Part shown: positions 52,051 to 64,000 of the stretch, one piece after another
How the letters are laid out: every line of letters starts with the position of its first letter
How positions within the stretch are numbered: position 1 is the first letter of the stretch
Origin: Brugia malayi
Lineage: Eukaryota; Nematoda; Chromadorea; Rhabditida; Onchocercidae
DNA length: 64,000 nucleotides
Direction of reading: 5' to 3'
Assembly (NCBI RefSeq): GCF_000002995.4
Contig: NW_025062296.1
Location: forward strand, 1-64,000
Made by a program: the position numbers and the translations under genes
The notes under the pieces: generated by a model
Databases searched by the model: none
Told to the model about the DNA's origin: nothing
Seen by the model: the letters and a program-made list of their open reading frames with translations, nothing else

Positions 52051-54012
52051 AATTTTAACATCGCGAAGCACTAAATAAATGTTAAAAATGCTTAATATAG
52101 CAATCCATTGATGTCCTTTGCAATTCATCGTAATGGTTAACTGACTTTTGACTTATATTAATTCATATACTATGACTATCTATCATGTAATGTCTATTGC
52201 AACTCATAGTAGGCACTCATCATAATGTCTAGACAACCCATTGTACATTTTTTCGTAATATCATTCAATTCATTGTGATATCCATTTTTAAACCTATTGT
52301 TCAAGTTACTTACTATCATCCTTTGTACAAAAATGTCTTATTATAAATCTCTCCCAATATTATTAAATTAAACAATCAAAACCTTCCACGACAAATTTTT
52401 GCTGCCACGAACCGGGAAATGTCTACAACTGTAATACTAAGCGCACGACTGGCAAAAGAAAAATTGGAAGCTCTTCTCAAAGAAATCCAAGAAATGGGTC
52501 TGACCTTCGGAGCAAATATTGATCAGAGAAGAAACCCGTCAGCAGCACGAGGCTCGAAAAAGAATTATTGAAGAAAGAATAATAATGCGTCTCAAACTGC
52601 ATATTGGCACACTTGAGACAATTAATGGTAACTGGGTCCAATGCATACAACAGTTTCCAGCAACAAAAAGAAAGGAAGAGGAAGGTAGAAGATAAAAGAG
52701 GTATTTGGTAGAAGATAAATGGTAGAAGATAAAAGAGGTATTTTAAACTTAATAAGTGAGGGCAAAGAAGTCATCATAACCTTAAGTATATGTATGAATG
52801 ACTCAGAGTTAGTAATCCAGCGTCTTAAAGAAGGCGAAATAAAGGAGCAACCAACTCAAATAACTCTTTACCCAACTGTTAACTTACCTCAACTACCACT
52901 GTTTATCTTCAGCGGTAATCCTAAGATGTGGAGAGGATTTTGGAGCAGCTTTGAAGCTGCAGTCCATTTATAAAAAATACCAGATATCCAAAAATTAAAT
53001 TAAAAAAAAAAATTAAATTAAAAAATTTAAAATTAAAAAAAATTAAAAAAATTAAAAAAAAATGCCTTATTGGATGTTAGAGGTTATGATACAACCCCAG
53101 AAAATTAGGATGTGATACGAAAAGTCCTTATTGAAAAATTTGAGTAATCACATATTATTAAAAAATCGCTCCACAATGAGTTATATTCCAGAAGAATGAT
53201 CGAGAATGGAAGGTAACAGTTAAAGCTACTGAAAGAATACTTCGACAACTTGAAGCAATGGGTGAAAATCTCGAACAATCCAGTATTGAAATCATCATTG
53301 AAAATAAACTCCCTACCTGGATTTTGGAAAAGTATATCAACAAAAGGAACAAGAAATATGGTCAGTAGCTAACCTAAGAAATTCTTAGCAAAACTGATCC
53401 AAAGAAACGAAGAAGTTATAAGAAGCCAATCCTTTGGCATCATGAAAGAGCAAAGGGAAACTAAAAGCAAAATTGGTCCACGAACTAATCAGCGATATTT
53501 AACAAAAGAAACTTCAGCTCTAACACTAATAACACCGCAAACACATAAAAAGGCTAATACGAAGATTAGCAAAACTCAAAGACCATGTGCATTTTGCAAT
53601 AGGAACCACTGGGATAATGAATGTCAAACCTATCCTAATCTAGAACGAAGAATGCAACGACTGAACGAAAACAACTAACTGTCTGTCTAAACTGTCTTCA
53701 ACCAGGATATACGACAATCAATTGCAAGGCAAGAAAACGTGTATGTTTTTATTGCAAAGGTCACCATAATACTACATTATGCTGTTCTAAGTACAATGAT
53801 CAAGCACAATCAGTAGAACCAATCGAAGAAGATCGAAAGACGGCAGGTAATCAATTCAATGATAAGGTATTCGAAAGGGAATGACAGAGAAGTTTTGCTT
53901 TTTAGCAAAGAAGTTGAAGCAATTAATTTAGATATGCCAGAGGTATCAAATAAAATTGCAATTTTATTTGATAGCGGTGCTCAAGCAACGTGTATATCGA
54001 AGAATATATTAT
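52044..54012 (+). mobile_element. BEL/Pao element F: 5' LTR, gag and protease start, 3'-truncated
   Basis: The 5' LTR is 52044-52393 (family 2 with an internal deletion, TGTCGCAAATTTTAACATCG ... CTTCCACGACA). The leader AATTTTTGCTGCCACGAACC should contain the primer-binding site, but no TGG-starting match to a tRNA end is obvious. Gag starts at about 52418 (MSTTVILSARLAKEKLE) and is broken. The capsid signature is at 52890-52970 (PLFIFSGNPKMWRGFWSSFE), the zinc knuckles at 53590-53780 (CAFCNRNHWDNEC, CLNCLQPGYTTINC, CFYCKGHHNTTLC). The protease begins IAILFDSGAQATCISK and stops abruptly at 54012. Confidence 0.9.
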
Positions 54013-54089
54013 GATGCTATGTTGGGCATGAAATAATCGCGAATTTTTGTAAGTTTTGTTACATTTATCCCTCTATATGGTTTTATTTC

Positions 54090-54955
54090 ATAGTTTTTTT
54101 TTTTTTTTTTTTTCTTTTTGGGAGGGGGGATATAAATAAATCTTTCTACGATTAGAGACAAATGAAGCATTATTTATGAATCGTCTTCGAGAAAATAACT
54201 TTTTTGCATAAAGAACACCATCGATTTTTGCAGTGTTAGTAGTACCAATGACATCTTTTCGTACATTTTCTAATTCTGAAAAGAAAAAAAAAAACCTATT
54301 CTTAATGAACAATGATAATGACCGAAATATTAATAATATACAATAAGTTAATTTATTGGTATATGAATATACATAATTTTTTATATAACTTTATATCGAA
54401 TTGAAATAAACAGCACTGTTAGAATGTTAGTTAATAACACTTATATGTTAGTTAATAATAGTTATGATAAATGTGAATAAAGAATGCTAATAATAGCTTA
54501 CGACACATGAATTTAACAACCATCACTTCAGCCATTTCTAACGGTGATTTGTTAGCATAATGTGACACAATCGCATTCAACTTCAATAAAATCAATAAAT
54601 GAACGTAGCTACGCATGACTGAATTAGCGTTTTCTTCTTAAGTTCGAGATATAAATAATTTTTAGTGTTTCTTAGTATATGCACTTATCTTGCAGTTATC
54701 ATAGCTAAAATTAATTCAAATACATCTAATTAATAATGAAATGTATTCAGAATTTATAAAATTTGATCAAGTTTGCAAAAGATTATTTTTGAAAAGAATT
54801 GACAAAAAGAGAAAAAAGATAAAGCAAAAGATAGAATGAGTATTGCAAAAATACCTCCTCAAAAGATTTCAACGCTTCAAAAGAAAATCAAAAGATTTAT
54901 AGGATCAGTCAAACAGTTCTGATTTAACGAAATGCTCAATTATTCACTTTTCCCT

Positions 54956-54990
<35 letters not shown>

Positions 54991-55158
54991 GATTTTGTGG
55001 CAAAGCCTTTTATAGGTCATGCATATTTCTGACCAGTTTTTAGTGTATTCAAGTTTCCTGAATAAGTTTAAAAAGTTGTGAAACATCTCTTATCACAGTA
55101 AAGGATATTTTATTAAAAGACATATCCCAAAAGATCCTAACCACTCTCATATATATAC

Positions 55159-55189
<31 letters not shown>

Positions 55190-56557
55190 TATGATTGACC
55201 AGTGAATCGAAGAAGTAAAACAAGATGAGTCATAAAACTGTGTAGAAATTTTTCTAAATCATCCTCATACTGTTCCAGTCACATATCCATAGATGCAATC
55301 AATGATAAAGAATCATCATTCACTATGAGTTGATAGTGTAATATGTAAATCGTTCAGTCTAAAAATGAGAAGAGTTTAACATTTCGAAGTTAAAGTAGAA
55401 ATTTGTACAAATAATTTAAATTTAATTTTCGATTATGTCACTTCGAAATTGAATTTTAAATTAAAGCTTATTAAAGCTTATTGGTTCCAATAATAAAAAG
55501 GATGGCCACCTTAAATTTAAACAATATTAATCTCCATTATGAACATTGGTGATTGCGGCATCTAAACTTGATTTAACAGTTGCATTAAGATAACACCAAA
55601 AACGATCTTCGGTACGAAATGACAAAGAGACAGCTGGTTCGAGACATCCAACTACCACTGACCACAGACAGGTTCCTACCTGTGACACTGACGTTCCCTA
55701 AATTACCAGCAGTAAATGATGAAAAACAATAAAATATTAAATAAATACGAAAAATATCGAAAATCATGCTATAAAGATTCAGGGAAAAACAGAAAAGGTT
55801 CGCAGTAGTTACAAAGAAAAAAGTTTCATTTTCAAAAAGCTGCTCCTAAACAAATTAATTTTTTTTAATTTAATATTTTAAAAAATGTTGAAAAACATCT
55901 CAGAAACGATTTTGTCAATAGTTCACTTAAGCAGTAAGCGCTTAAGCAGAAGATCGAACCAGATAATGAGAAGTCCCGTCTATAATTGTGTTAAGGCAGC
56001 ATTGCATGACATTTTCCTCAGTTGTATCAGAGAAACTAAAAAATAAAGATCAGTTTTTTCTAATAATAATAATACCTACAATATTAAAAGCAATGAGGAA
56101 AGAACACTGAATCATAAATCAATTTGTGGAAAAAATTTGAACCAGAAATTTAAACACTTCATTACTTCATCACTTCGACCACATCGCACCAGTGTATAAA
56201 TCACACTGAATATTCTGTTTTCTAATTCTTTATCTTTATTGTTTATTTTGATTATAATAATTAATTGACAATTGCTTTTTGAATTCACTTTTACTTAAAA
56301 ATAAATAAATCTTATAAAATCAAGATAACGGATAACACTTCTGTTATTCATTGCCACTTCCATAAAGCAACAATGACTACTATCTCAGGAAATAATTCTG
56401 AAAAGTAAACCATAGTTCAAAAGCGAAATAAGAACAAACGCCTAATTACACTGTGCATCACAAAACAAATAACGCTTCTAAAGTACAAAAATAAATAAAA
56501 TAATTACCAAGTCACAAAAGTTTTCACCATGAATTCGAGCATGTAGTGTTTCCGCTC
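54090..56557 (-). other. Exons of an unidentified gene (possibly RhoGAP-like)
   Basis: Minus-strand blocks with acceptors and donors: 56557-56509 (AETLHARIHGENFCDL), about 56035-55955 (TEENVMQCCLNTIIDGTSHY), about 55697-55520 (VGTCLWSVVVGCLEPAVSLS then FRTEDRFWCYLNATVKSSL), 54644-54502 (MRSYVHLLILLKLNAIVSHY then ANKSPLEMAEVMVVKFMC) and 54278 to about 54090 (ENVRKDVIGTTNTAKIDGVL). The last two join in phase and encode one continuous segment. The arrangement LLILLKLNAIV...NKSPLEMAEVMV recalls the end of a RhoGAP domain, but this is a weak resemblance. In-frame stops at the ends of blocks 2 and 3 leave the full model unresolved; it may be a pseudogene. Confidence 0.45.
54957..55192. repeat. 31-T tract and TA microsatellite
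   Basis: A run of 31 T lies at 54957-54987 and an alternating TA/CATATA tract at about 55148-55192. Both lie in a probable intron of the preceding gene. Confidence 0.9.
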
Positions 56558-59224
56558 TGTAATTGGCGATTTTTAATTAAAACGATAAGGGATACTAAAT
56601 GGATGTATGTGTATGAGTATATAATCATTTTTTGTATTTAGAATATCTATAATTAAAATCATACAATACATTAGAGTGAAATTAGATTAAAATGAAGAAT
56701 TAAAAGCTATATCCAAATGTTGTAAAATCTTGCTGATCTTAATGCACTTTGTTTCATCCAAATAATAATCTAGCAAGGTATTACTTTGAGTTTTTGATTT
56801 TTACTTATGTAAATGTCTAAATTAATACTGGATAAACAATCTACCATACCACTTACAGTAGAAGCTAACAATTCATTGCATAAAAAAATTACAATAAATG
56901 AACAAAAACTTACCGGAGTGTTCTTTTCGACAGTTCATTTTGAGATATGCATATTCGTTCAACAATTCGGTATTTGTCTCAGTTCATTATAAGCATTTTC
57001 TTTACACCATTCCAAAAGTACTTCAAGAAAATTTGCTGTTAATAATTAATGTCGTAAAAATTACAAATAACTTAGATAATTGCCCCTTTTATCTTCGAAG
57101 AATAACCTTTCAAAAAATTACGAGCAGGCTCCTGAATTTCACATCAGTTATTAATAAATCAAAAGAATAGATTGTCTCTTTATATTCTAAAAGGGACTTT
57201 AAAAGCATGAAAAAAGCATCCAAATAGATTATAGAATAATTTGCACAAAAAATTAAATAAACCGAATTTAACAAAAAGACTAACAACACAGAAAATTGGT
57301 CATTTCAAATATTCTATTCATGCATGCCTAAATGAATCTTAGCAAGATTTAAAATTTATAGTATATATGTTACAAAAAAATTTTTGTCCGAACTTTAAAT
57401 CACTAAACATTCGATCCATCTTAGCAAGTTTTAGCAATAAAAGATAGGTTCGTTGCTCATTTAAAAGTTGCTGTAGGACGTCGTTTTTCCGGGTTTCATT
57501 GATACTTTTTAAAAAGCCGCTATATCATCACTGCATATCTGAAACCGTATTGAATAAATGCAAACTTTAAAAAAAAAGAACCAAAAACACCAGAATCAAT
57601 TAAGCCAACTATCCCACATTGATTCTAGAATAAATTAAAAATAAATTTGTATACCTCATAAAATCGCTACTATTTTCTGCATGTACGCATTTTGCCTAGA
57701 AATCTTTGAACAATGCTTGCGCAGTTGTAAATAAAACCTATTAAACTGTGGCAAATGAAACTTGACAAGTTTTAGTTTTTTTAGTTTTATTATCTTTGAA
57801 ATTCCCAATAAGTGAATTCTTTTTTCCTTCAATAACTTAATGAAAAGATTTTGAACATAATCAAGACGTTTAAAAAAAAACAAACAGCTTTATTAATCTT
57901 ATGAAGTGAAATAATCTTCTAATTGTTTAAACTGCTAACTAATTCTCCAATACAATATTTTATTCAAATTACAAATTTTTTCCTAAAAAAGAAATGTAGT
58001 CATTGTGATACTCAATTATTATCATTTTCATAAAAATCATACAAATAAATTTAAATATTGAAAACTTTTAATAAGAGCAAATGCTGCGTTGCATTTAGCG
58101 CATTATCAATTTCTTGTGTGGAACATAAACTATTCACGGCATCTTTTTCCGAATTTATCTGAAAAAAACAAGATGAATGAAGCAAATAAGGTATAAAAAT
58201 ATTTTTCACGCATAGTACACAATATGCTTACCGTATGTGATATTACGTATTATGTAGATGTGACGCAATACATCCATTATTGACTAAAAAAATATTCGTA
58301 AAAAGCATCTGTTTATATATGCACAAAGTGTATAAATAACTTTACACAATAACTTGCAAAATAATGCATCCGTGTAAAATATGTTTAAAAAGATTATATC
58401 CAAAAAAAGAAAAAAAATAAAACAAAAACAAAATCAGTGCCACACTACTGAATAATCACTAATCCATTTATCAGAAAAAATTAATTCACATTTACAAATT
58501 TACACGTTAGTCATAAAAAAAAATCATCGATTTCGAATGCAAATGCCACTTTACGCAATTCATGTTCCACACGTAAATGACACATTTGGAATGTTTCATT
58601 TGACATTACATTCTCATGTCTTGTCTCATTCCGCGTTCCTTGCAAGTGGATCGAATGATTTTACTTGTTCGATGGAAGAGGTACGGATTATGTCTCTTCA
58701 AAACAGAAATGAAATGAATTATGTCCTTGGAATTCAAGACGGAAATGGAATGGATTGTATTTCTTTATCCGAAATTCGAAACTGATTATGCTCCTTCCTG
58801 TTTTCTTAGCATATGTTAAATGATTTCACTCATAATTCAAGACGAAAGTGAAATGAATATTCCTTTACTTGCAATTCGAAACGGAAATTTCGAAATTTAC
58901 ATGTGATTGAATCGTTTGAAATTAAAAAAGGGAAGAAACAAATTATATCTCTTTCCCATTCTCTTTATTCATTTATCATTTTAATGGAGCAGGATTGTCA
59001 GAAAGAAATGCAATCGATCATAGATAATACGTTTTTTTTTTTTTTATATTTTAATAGCAGTTATTCGGAAAGTATGGAATTAATTAAGAGAATGTTTATG
59101 AGAATGAAATATTATATAATTCCTAATAATTTCTTCCACCTAAAGTCAGTTCTTTATTATCATTATAAATTATTAATGAATATTTTTTCGTTTCGACAGT
59201 CATTTTCATATTAATTGTTGTCCT
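56558..59224. other. Intergenic with a degenerate GAAATGAAATG-type repeat
   Basis: No supported gene. At about 58640-58890 short degenerate units related to AATTCAAGACGGAAATGAAATG recur four to five times and produce a chance frame (58537-58785 +). The rest is AT-rich. Confidence 0.55.
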
Positions 59225-62200
59225 TCAATTCTTGCCATACATACGACATTTTAGGTCTTTTTCTGGGTTTGTTGTCCAACATTCGTTTATCAATTTTCTC
59301 AACCATTGTGGAACTGTTGATGGTACAACTAAAAAAAACAAATGTTTAGAAGAAAAATTAAATAATAATAACAATAATAAATGATAACAATATTAAATAG
59401 TAATGATAATAATAAATAATGATAACAATAACAAATGATAGTAATAATAAAGTAAATAATAGTAGTAATCATATATCATGGTTATTTGCTTTTATTTTGC
59501 ATATTTAATTTGCTGTCTTTTTTTAGTTTTAGTTCAATTTTTAAAATTTCCCCTTTCATAATTAGAAGATAATCTTCAGTTTGTACTTTTTTTCTATATT
59601 TGTTTTATTTTTCTATATATTTTTTATTTTATTCTTAATTGATTGTTTTTTGATTCTTTTAGTTTGACTTTGTTTTTTATCTTTTATAAGTATTTTTATT
59701 TTAGGATTTGTTTGTGTTTCTGAGATTTTGGTTTTTTTTTCTATTAATAATTTCTGCAATAATTCAGTTTCTTTTCTTTTTTCTCATTTCTTTTCCTTTT
59801 CATTTATTTATTTTTTTTTCGCGAAATAAGATAGATAAAAGTATTGCAATAAAATTTTTAAATTTAAAATAAAAAAAATAAACTAACTTGGACGAACATA
59901 AGGATTTTTAGCAATATATTCAAGAATTTTTTTATCCTCAATTGTTTCGTGTGGTATTTTCATTGTTAGAACTTCATACATTAAAAATGCAAATGCAAAT
60001 ACATCAGATTCTAGCGTTAATAATTTTGTTGTCAAAACTTCTGGTGCAAGCCAACGTTTATTTGGTAATTTATTTGGATCTACTTCTTTTGTTCTAAATT
60101 GTTTCAATTTGTTTTTATTAGATTAAGTCAATTTTTTAATTAAAAATAAGCTCAATATATATTACATGTTTAAAAAAACATTATTTAAAATATAACAGTA
60201 AACTATTTTTATAAAAGCAATCATTTTTGTTGATGCAGTTATATTGTACATTTCAGGTAGCAATTTCTTAATTTTTTTCTTATTATTTCTTGCCAAAAAG
60301 ATTTTTACAAGTTTGTTTCATTTTTGTAATAAAAAAAAAAACAAAGAAAAAATAAAATGAAAGAATTCTACTTTTCAGAAAAAGCAAGAAAAAAACAAAT
60401 GAAAGGATTTATTCGGCCAAGAAGAACGGAAAAAAACAGATAAAAGAATTTTACTTGGCCAGGAAGAACACGGAAGGAAAAGTAAATGAAAGAATTTACT
60501 TGGCCATAACTGCATGATGAAAGCCACCAACGTAATAAATCGGTTCAGCTGTTTTATCATCATTTATATCAACAAATATATTTTTAGCTCTCAAATTTCC
60601 ATGAATGACAGGCATCTTTTGACAATGATCTAATGTCTGTGCTATATGTCGTAAGATCTGTTTTATGCAAAAAAAAAGAAAAATTACAAAAAAATACGGA
60701 AAAAATATTGAAATAGATTTTTAAGAACTTCAAACAAAATTTTTTAAATTTCTTTAACTGAAACCCTAATTGGTTAATTGCATAAATATTTTAATAATAA
60801 TATATACTATGAAAAATTCCAAAAAGAAAAATTTCTTTTCAATTTTTAAGAATTGTTTTTATAATAATTATTTCAGACAAATGAAAACTAAGAAAGAATA
60901 CTTTTATTCTATTATTCATATCGATGGTATTCATTTCAAGATATTGCACTAATGAGCCTTTTTTACATAATCCATAAGCAATATAATAGGGTCGGCCAAA
61001 AACCATAAGTGCTTCAATGCATATTGCTGTTTTAGGTCCAATTTGATGTCGAATTGTACATACAATATGTAATTCCTAAATATAAAAATTGGAATTTGTT
61101 AAAATAATTTTTAAAATTTGTTGAGTTTCATTAATATTGCAGGAAGTAGGATATTTTAGTGTTTAAAAAAATTTGTAAAATTAATTTTTATAATTTGCTG
61201 AATTTTATTAATAATGTAGGAAACAAGATAATTTTAAGCATTAATAGTGCGAGGGACAACTTAATGTGTCGTATATTTCATTTCATTTTTCCATAAATAA
61301 TTGTTATTGATACAATTTAGATTTTATATAATATAATTATAATTGTTTTGAAAATTTGTGCAAGGATTTCATTTTCACATTCAAAAATGAAAAAAAAAAT
61401 TAATTTCTTATTTGATTATAATATATATTAAATACAATGAATATTCATTTTGCAATTAAAATTAGTCTTGCCATGTAATTTCAAATAATATTTATTTAAT
61501 GTAATTCCTATTCATTAATTTACACTATCAATGAATCATTTCATAAGAAAGAAATTTGGATTTTAAGAAATTTAGATTGAATAAATTAAAAATGTTACCC
61601 GGAATAAATCATCAAGTATTGCTGCAGTACAGTCATCCATTTCTTTTAAAATTATTGGTTGTTCCGTCACTGTTTTAATCATATCGTTTTTGGTGAAGTA
61701 ACGAGTTGCTTTATAAATCTAAAATTGAAACAATTTGAATTCAATTAATAATTACATACATACATACATGTAATAAGTGTTGACTTTAATGAATAAAGTA
61801 ATAAATGTTTAAAAGTATTAAAACAAGCTTACTGTTGATCGTTCACCTTTGCAAATTAAATCACCAATGTTGATTTCTGATTTATTTTTAATTTGCATAT
61901 TTAAAAATGAATATTCAGTTGTCAGGTAACGACATCCCTGACATGGTAGTATTGGTTCTATTAAACGTACATCGCGTTTTGTGTTTATCTTTAAACTGTT
62001 TACCTAATGAATAAGCATGATTAAATTAATCTATTTAAAACTTAAGTAATTAATGACATAATTACAGGCTATGAAATATGAAATACAAAAATAAATTCTT
62101 AATTTATTGAATTATATTAAAAATTCCAATAAAATTAAATATTTTATTTGGTTATAACCAAGTATAATCTAAATTGATTATAATCGTAATCTAGCCTTTG

Positions 62201-63174
62201 ATATGATTTATATTTTTCAAAATTTAAATTTGAAGACTTCAGAAATTTTAATTTTAAAAATTCTACACTTTGTAGAACAAAAAGGAAATGTTGAAATGAG
62301 GTGTTAAAATAATGAGTCTATATAGGTCAATTATAAAATATAGCTCACATTACTCTTTTGATACGAATGAATTAATCGCCAAACTGATCGATTCTGTAAA
62401 ACAGTTTTCTCAATTCGATAATAATAATTTCTATCGCCTCGTATCTGTAAAAAAAAAACAAAAAAAAATTTACTTTAAAAAATGAAATATTAAAAAAATT
62501 TCTCTGAAAATGAAATAATAGGAAGTTGGTATTTACCAAAACAAAATCAAGCTATATTTCTTTCACTAAATTCTTTCACTAAATATCTCATCAATTTTGT
62601 GTAATGCAATGCAAATTTAAAATTTTAACTAAAATCCAAATTTCGCTTCATATTTCTAATTTGTTTAACTAAAGAAACCTGTTTCGTTTGACGAAATTCA
62701 ATGGGAAAATGTATTGCCGGATTGCCTGGCTCATTTGATTTTACTGATAAACGTAATTTGTTATCATGACCACGAGCTAAGAGATAATCCCCTAAAGGTA
62801 TTTTTAAATCTAATTTTAATTCCACTAATTACATTTGCATAATAATTTGAGTAATCAATGAGTTAAACTCATTTTTACTAATTAAAAAAATTTGCGCAAT
62901 TTGATAATTAAAAAAAATTAAATCTATCTATTTTAAAAATAAATAGTTGAATAAACAAATAAAATAAATGGAAGCAATTTAACTGAGAAATTATTTAAAA
63001 GTGAATACCGGGTTTTTTTAGAAGTTTCAATTCGATATACCATTCCGGAACACGTCCCAGATAGAAATCTATTTCTTGAACTGACATAGGCTCCGGTTGT
63101 ACCCATTCGGAACGTGGCTTGCCCTTTAATAATGCCATATCTACTGGTGTTGGCCACATATGCACACATTTTAC
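59225..63174 (-). CDS. SH2 domain plus pseudokinase, nine exons, 5' end open
   Basis: Exons: 63174-63009, 62824-62679, 62444-62349, 62003-61833, 61718-61599, 61075-60902, 60657-60500, 60093-59888 and 59328-59225 (stop). All introns are GT-AG and all phases match, giving 446 residues. Residues about 30-145 form an SH2 domain (SVQEIDFYLG, then LGDYLLARGHDNKLRLSV, HFPIEF and VWRLIHSY). The kinase-like domain follows: a degenerate glycine loop (IGDLICKGERST), IILKEM as a possible beta-3 lysine, the catalytic loop VIHGNLRAKNIF (HGN instead of HRD), YYVGGF instead of DFG, and an intact RWLAPEV. Lacking HRD and DFG it should not be catalytic; it probably acts as a phosphotyrosine-reading scaffold or allosteric partner. 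HGN also marks the JAK JH2 pseudokinase. The C-terminus is one base out of frame with the expected RPKMSYVWQEL ending. The first Met in frame is at residue 6; further 5' exons may exist. Confidence 0.82.
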
Positions 63175-64000
63175 CTACATTAAAAAATGATTAAAATAAA
63201 TAATTATCAGTGATTAGGATAAATTAAAGAAAAAATTATTATTTAGGAAAAAAATCTTTTTTAAACTTGAATAAAATTCCCTTCAAATAGAAGTTATCAA
63301 TTTTGTATAATTGGTATTAAATATCCAAACTATCGGAATCTCTTATATATATGTTTATTTATTTATTTATAATATCCCAATTACTGAGTTTCTAACTTTG
63401 TAATAGTTTCTTAGTAATGAAGATACTAAAAAATTGTGTTTGAAATTAATTTTTTCACAAACATTATGAAAGTTTCGAAGAATAAAAAAAACCTTTGTAT
63501 CCAACACTGACATATCGTTTCTGTAAAATAATTTTTTTCAGAAAATTTCGTATAATTAATTAATTAGAGAAATTTGTATCATAAACATGAATAAAATAGC
63601 GTTTTCCATTTGCTTTAATTCGTTAATGTTTTTAATTTGAAAAAAAGGTTGAATTACGATGCTTACATTGAATATTAGAATATTTAAGTACTGAAGTATT
63701 AAAGTACTGTAACACTCGTGTTTACTTGAAGTATTTAAGAATAATTACATCTGTAATATCAACATTCAAAATAAAGTATTTAATAATAAAAAATGAAATT
63801 TTAGCATCAATTTTGAAATAAAACATTTCTTATTGAAAGTATCAATTTTAATTTAGTTTTAAAATAAACTATTTAATACTGAAAATATTAATTTAAACTG
63901 AATTTTCAAATAATACATTTACTATTGAAAACATGAGTTTTAGTATTTAAAATAATGCATTTAATATCAATAAAATTTTGGCATGTAAATTACTTATAAA
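63175..64000. other. 5' flank of the SH2-pseudokinase gene, nothing recognised
   Basis: AT-rich sequence with no open frame or motif that could be assigned. The AATGTAG acceptor at about 63181-63175 shows that either an upstream exon or a spliced leader joins here. Confidence 0.5.

Noticed and set aside
52394..52420. Primer-binding site of element F
   Set aside because: The leader has no clear TGG-starting complement to a tRNA 3' end, so no tRNA can be named.
58537..58785. 82-codon frame with Met/Asn/Glu repeats
   Set aside because: Produced by degenerate short repeats that continue outside the frame.

Overview
The window looks like genomic DNA of a parasitic nematode, most plausibly a spirurid/filarial type. 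The evidence is AT-rich sequence, short spliced exons with TTTCAG-type acceptors and probable trans-splice acceptors just before start codons, many decayed BEL/Pao LTR retrotransposons, and a nematode-like cytoplasmic poly(A)-binding protein. The taxon is an inference from style; no species marker was identified.

Layout. 1-4578 is a satellite array with mixed 54-bp and 62-bp units; the same satellite returns at 37416-39279. 7285-8690 (-) holds a broken tyrosine kinase. 9190-12616 (+) is a 5'-truncated BEL/Pao element that still carries an env-like region and its 3' LTR. 15154-18666 (-) is an intact nine-exon pab-1-type gene (650 codons before the stop), the best-supported gene here. 22251-26096 (+) holds exons of an unidentified coiled-coil protein. 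27860-30565 (-) is a decayed soluble guanylate cyclase. 31170-37230 is a nest of BEL/Pao pieces in both orientations that encloses, at about 33912-34870 (-), a relic resembling the nucleoprotein of a rhabdovirus-like negative-strand RNA virus. 39280-49545 (-) is a pile of BEL/Pao elements, one nearly full length, interrupted by a solo LTR with a clear 5-bp target-site duplication. 50751-51223 (+) is a candidate two-exon gene for a small secreted protein. 52044-54012 (+) is another BEL 5' end. 54090-56557 (-) holds exons of an unidentified gene. 59225-63174 (-) is a nine-exon gene for an SH2 domain plus a kinase domain lacking the catalytic motifs.

The genes do not form an operon or pathway. 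Three unrelated signalling loci (two kinase-like, one cyclase) and one housekeeping gene are separated by retrotransposon debris. The most unusual points are the viral nucleoprotein relic fused to a BEL env remnant, the SH2-pseudokinase with HGN and GGF in place of HRD and DFG, and a protease-to-integrase deletion junction found twice about 3.9 kb apart.
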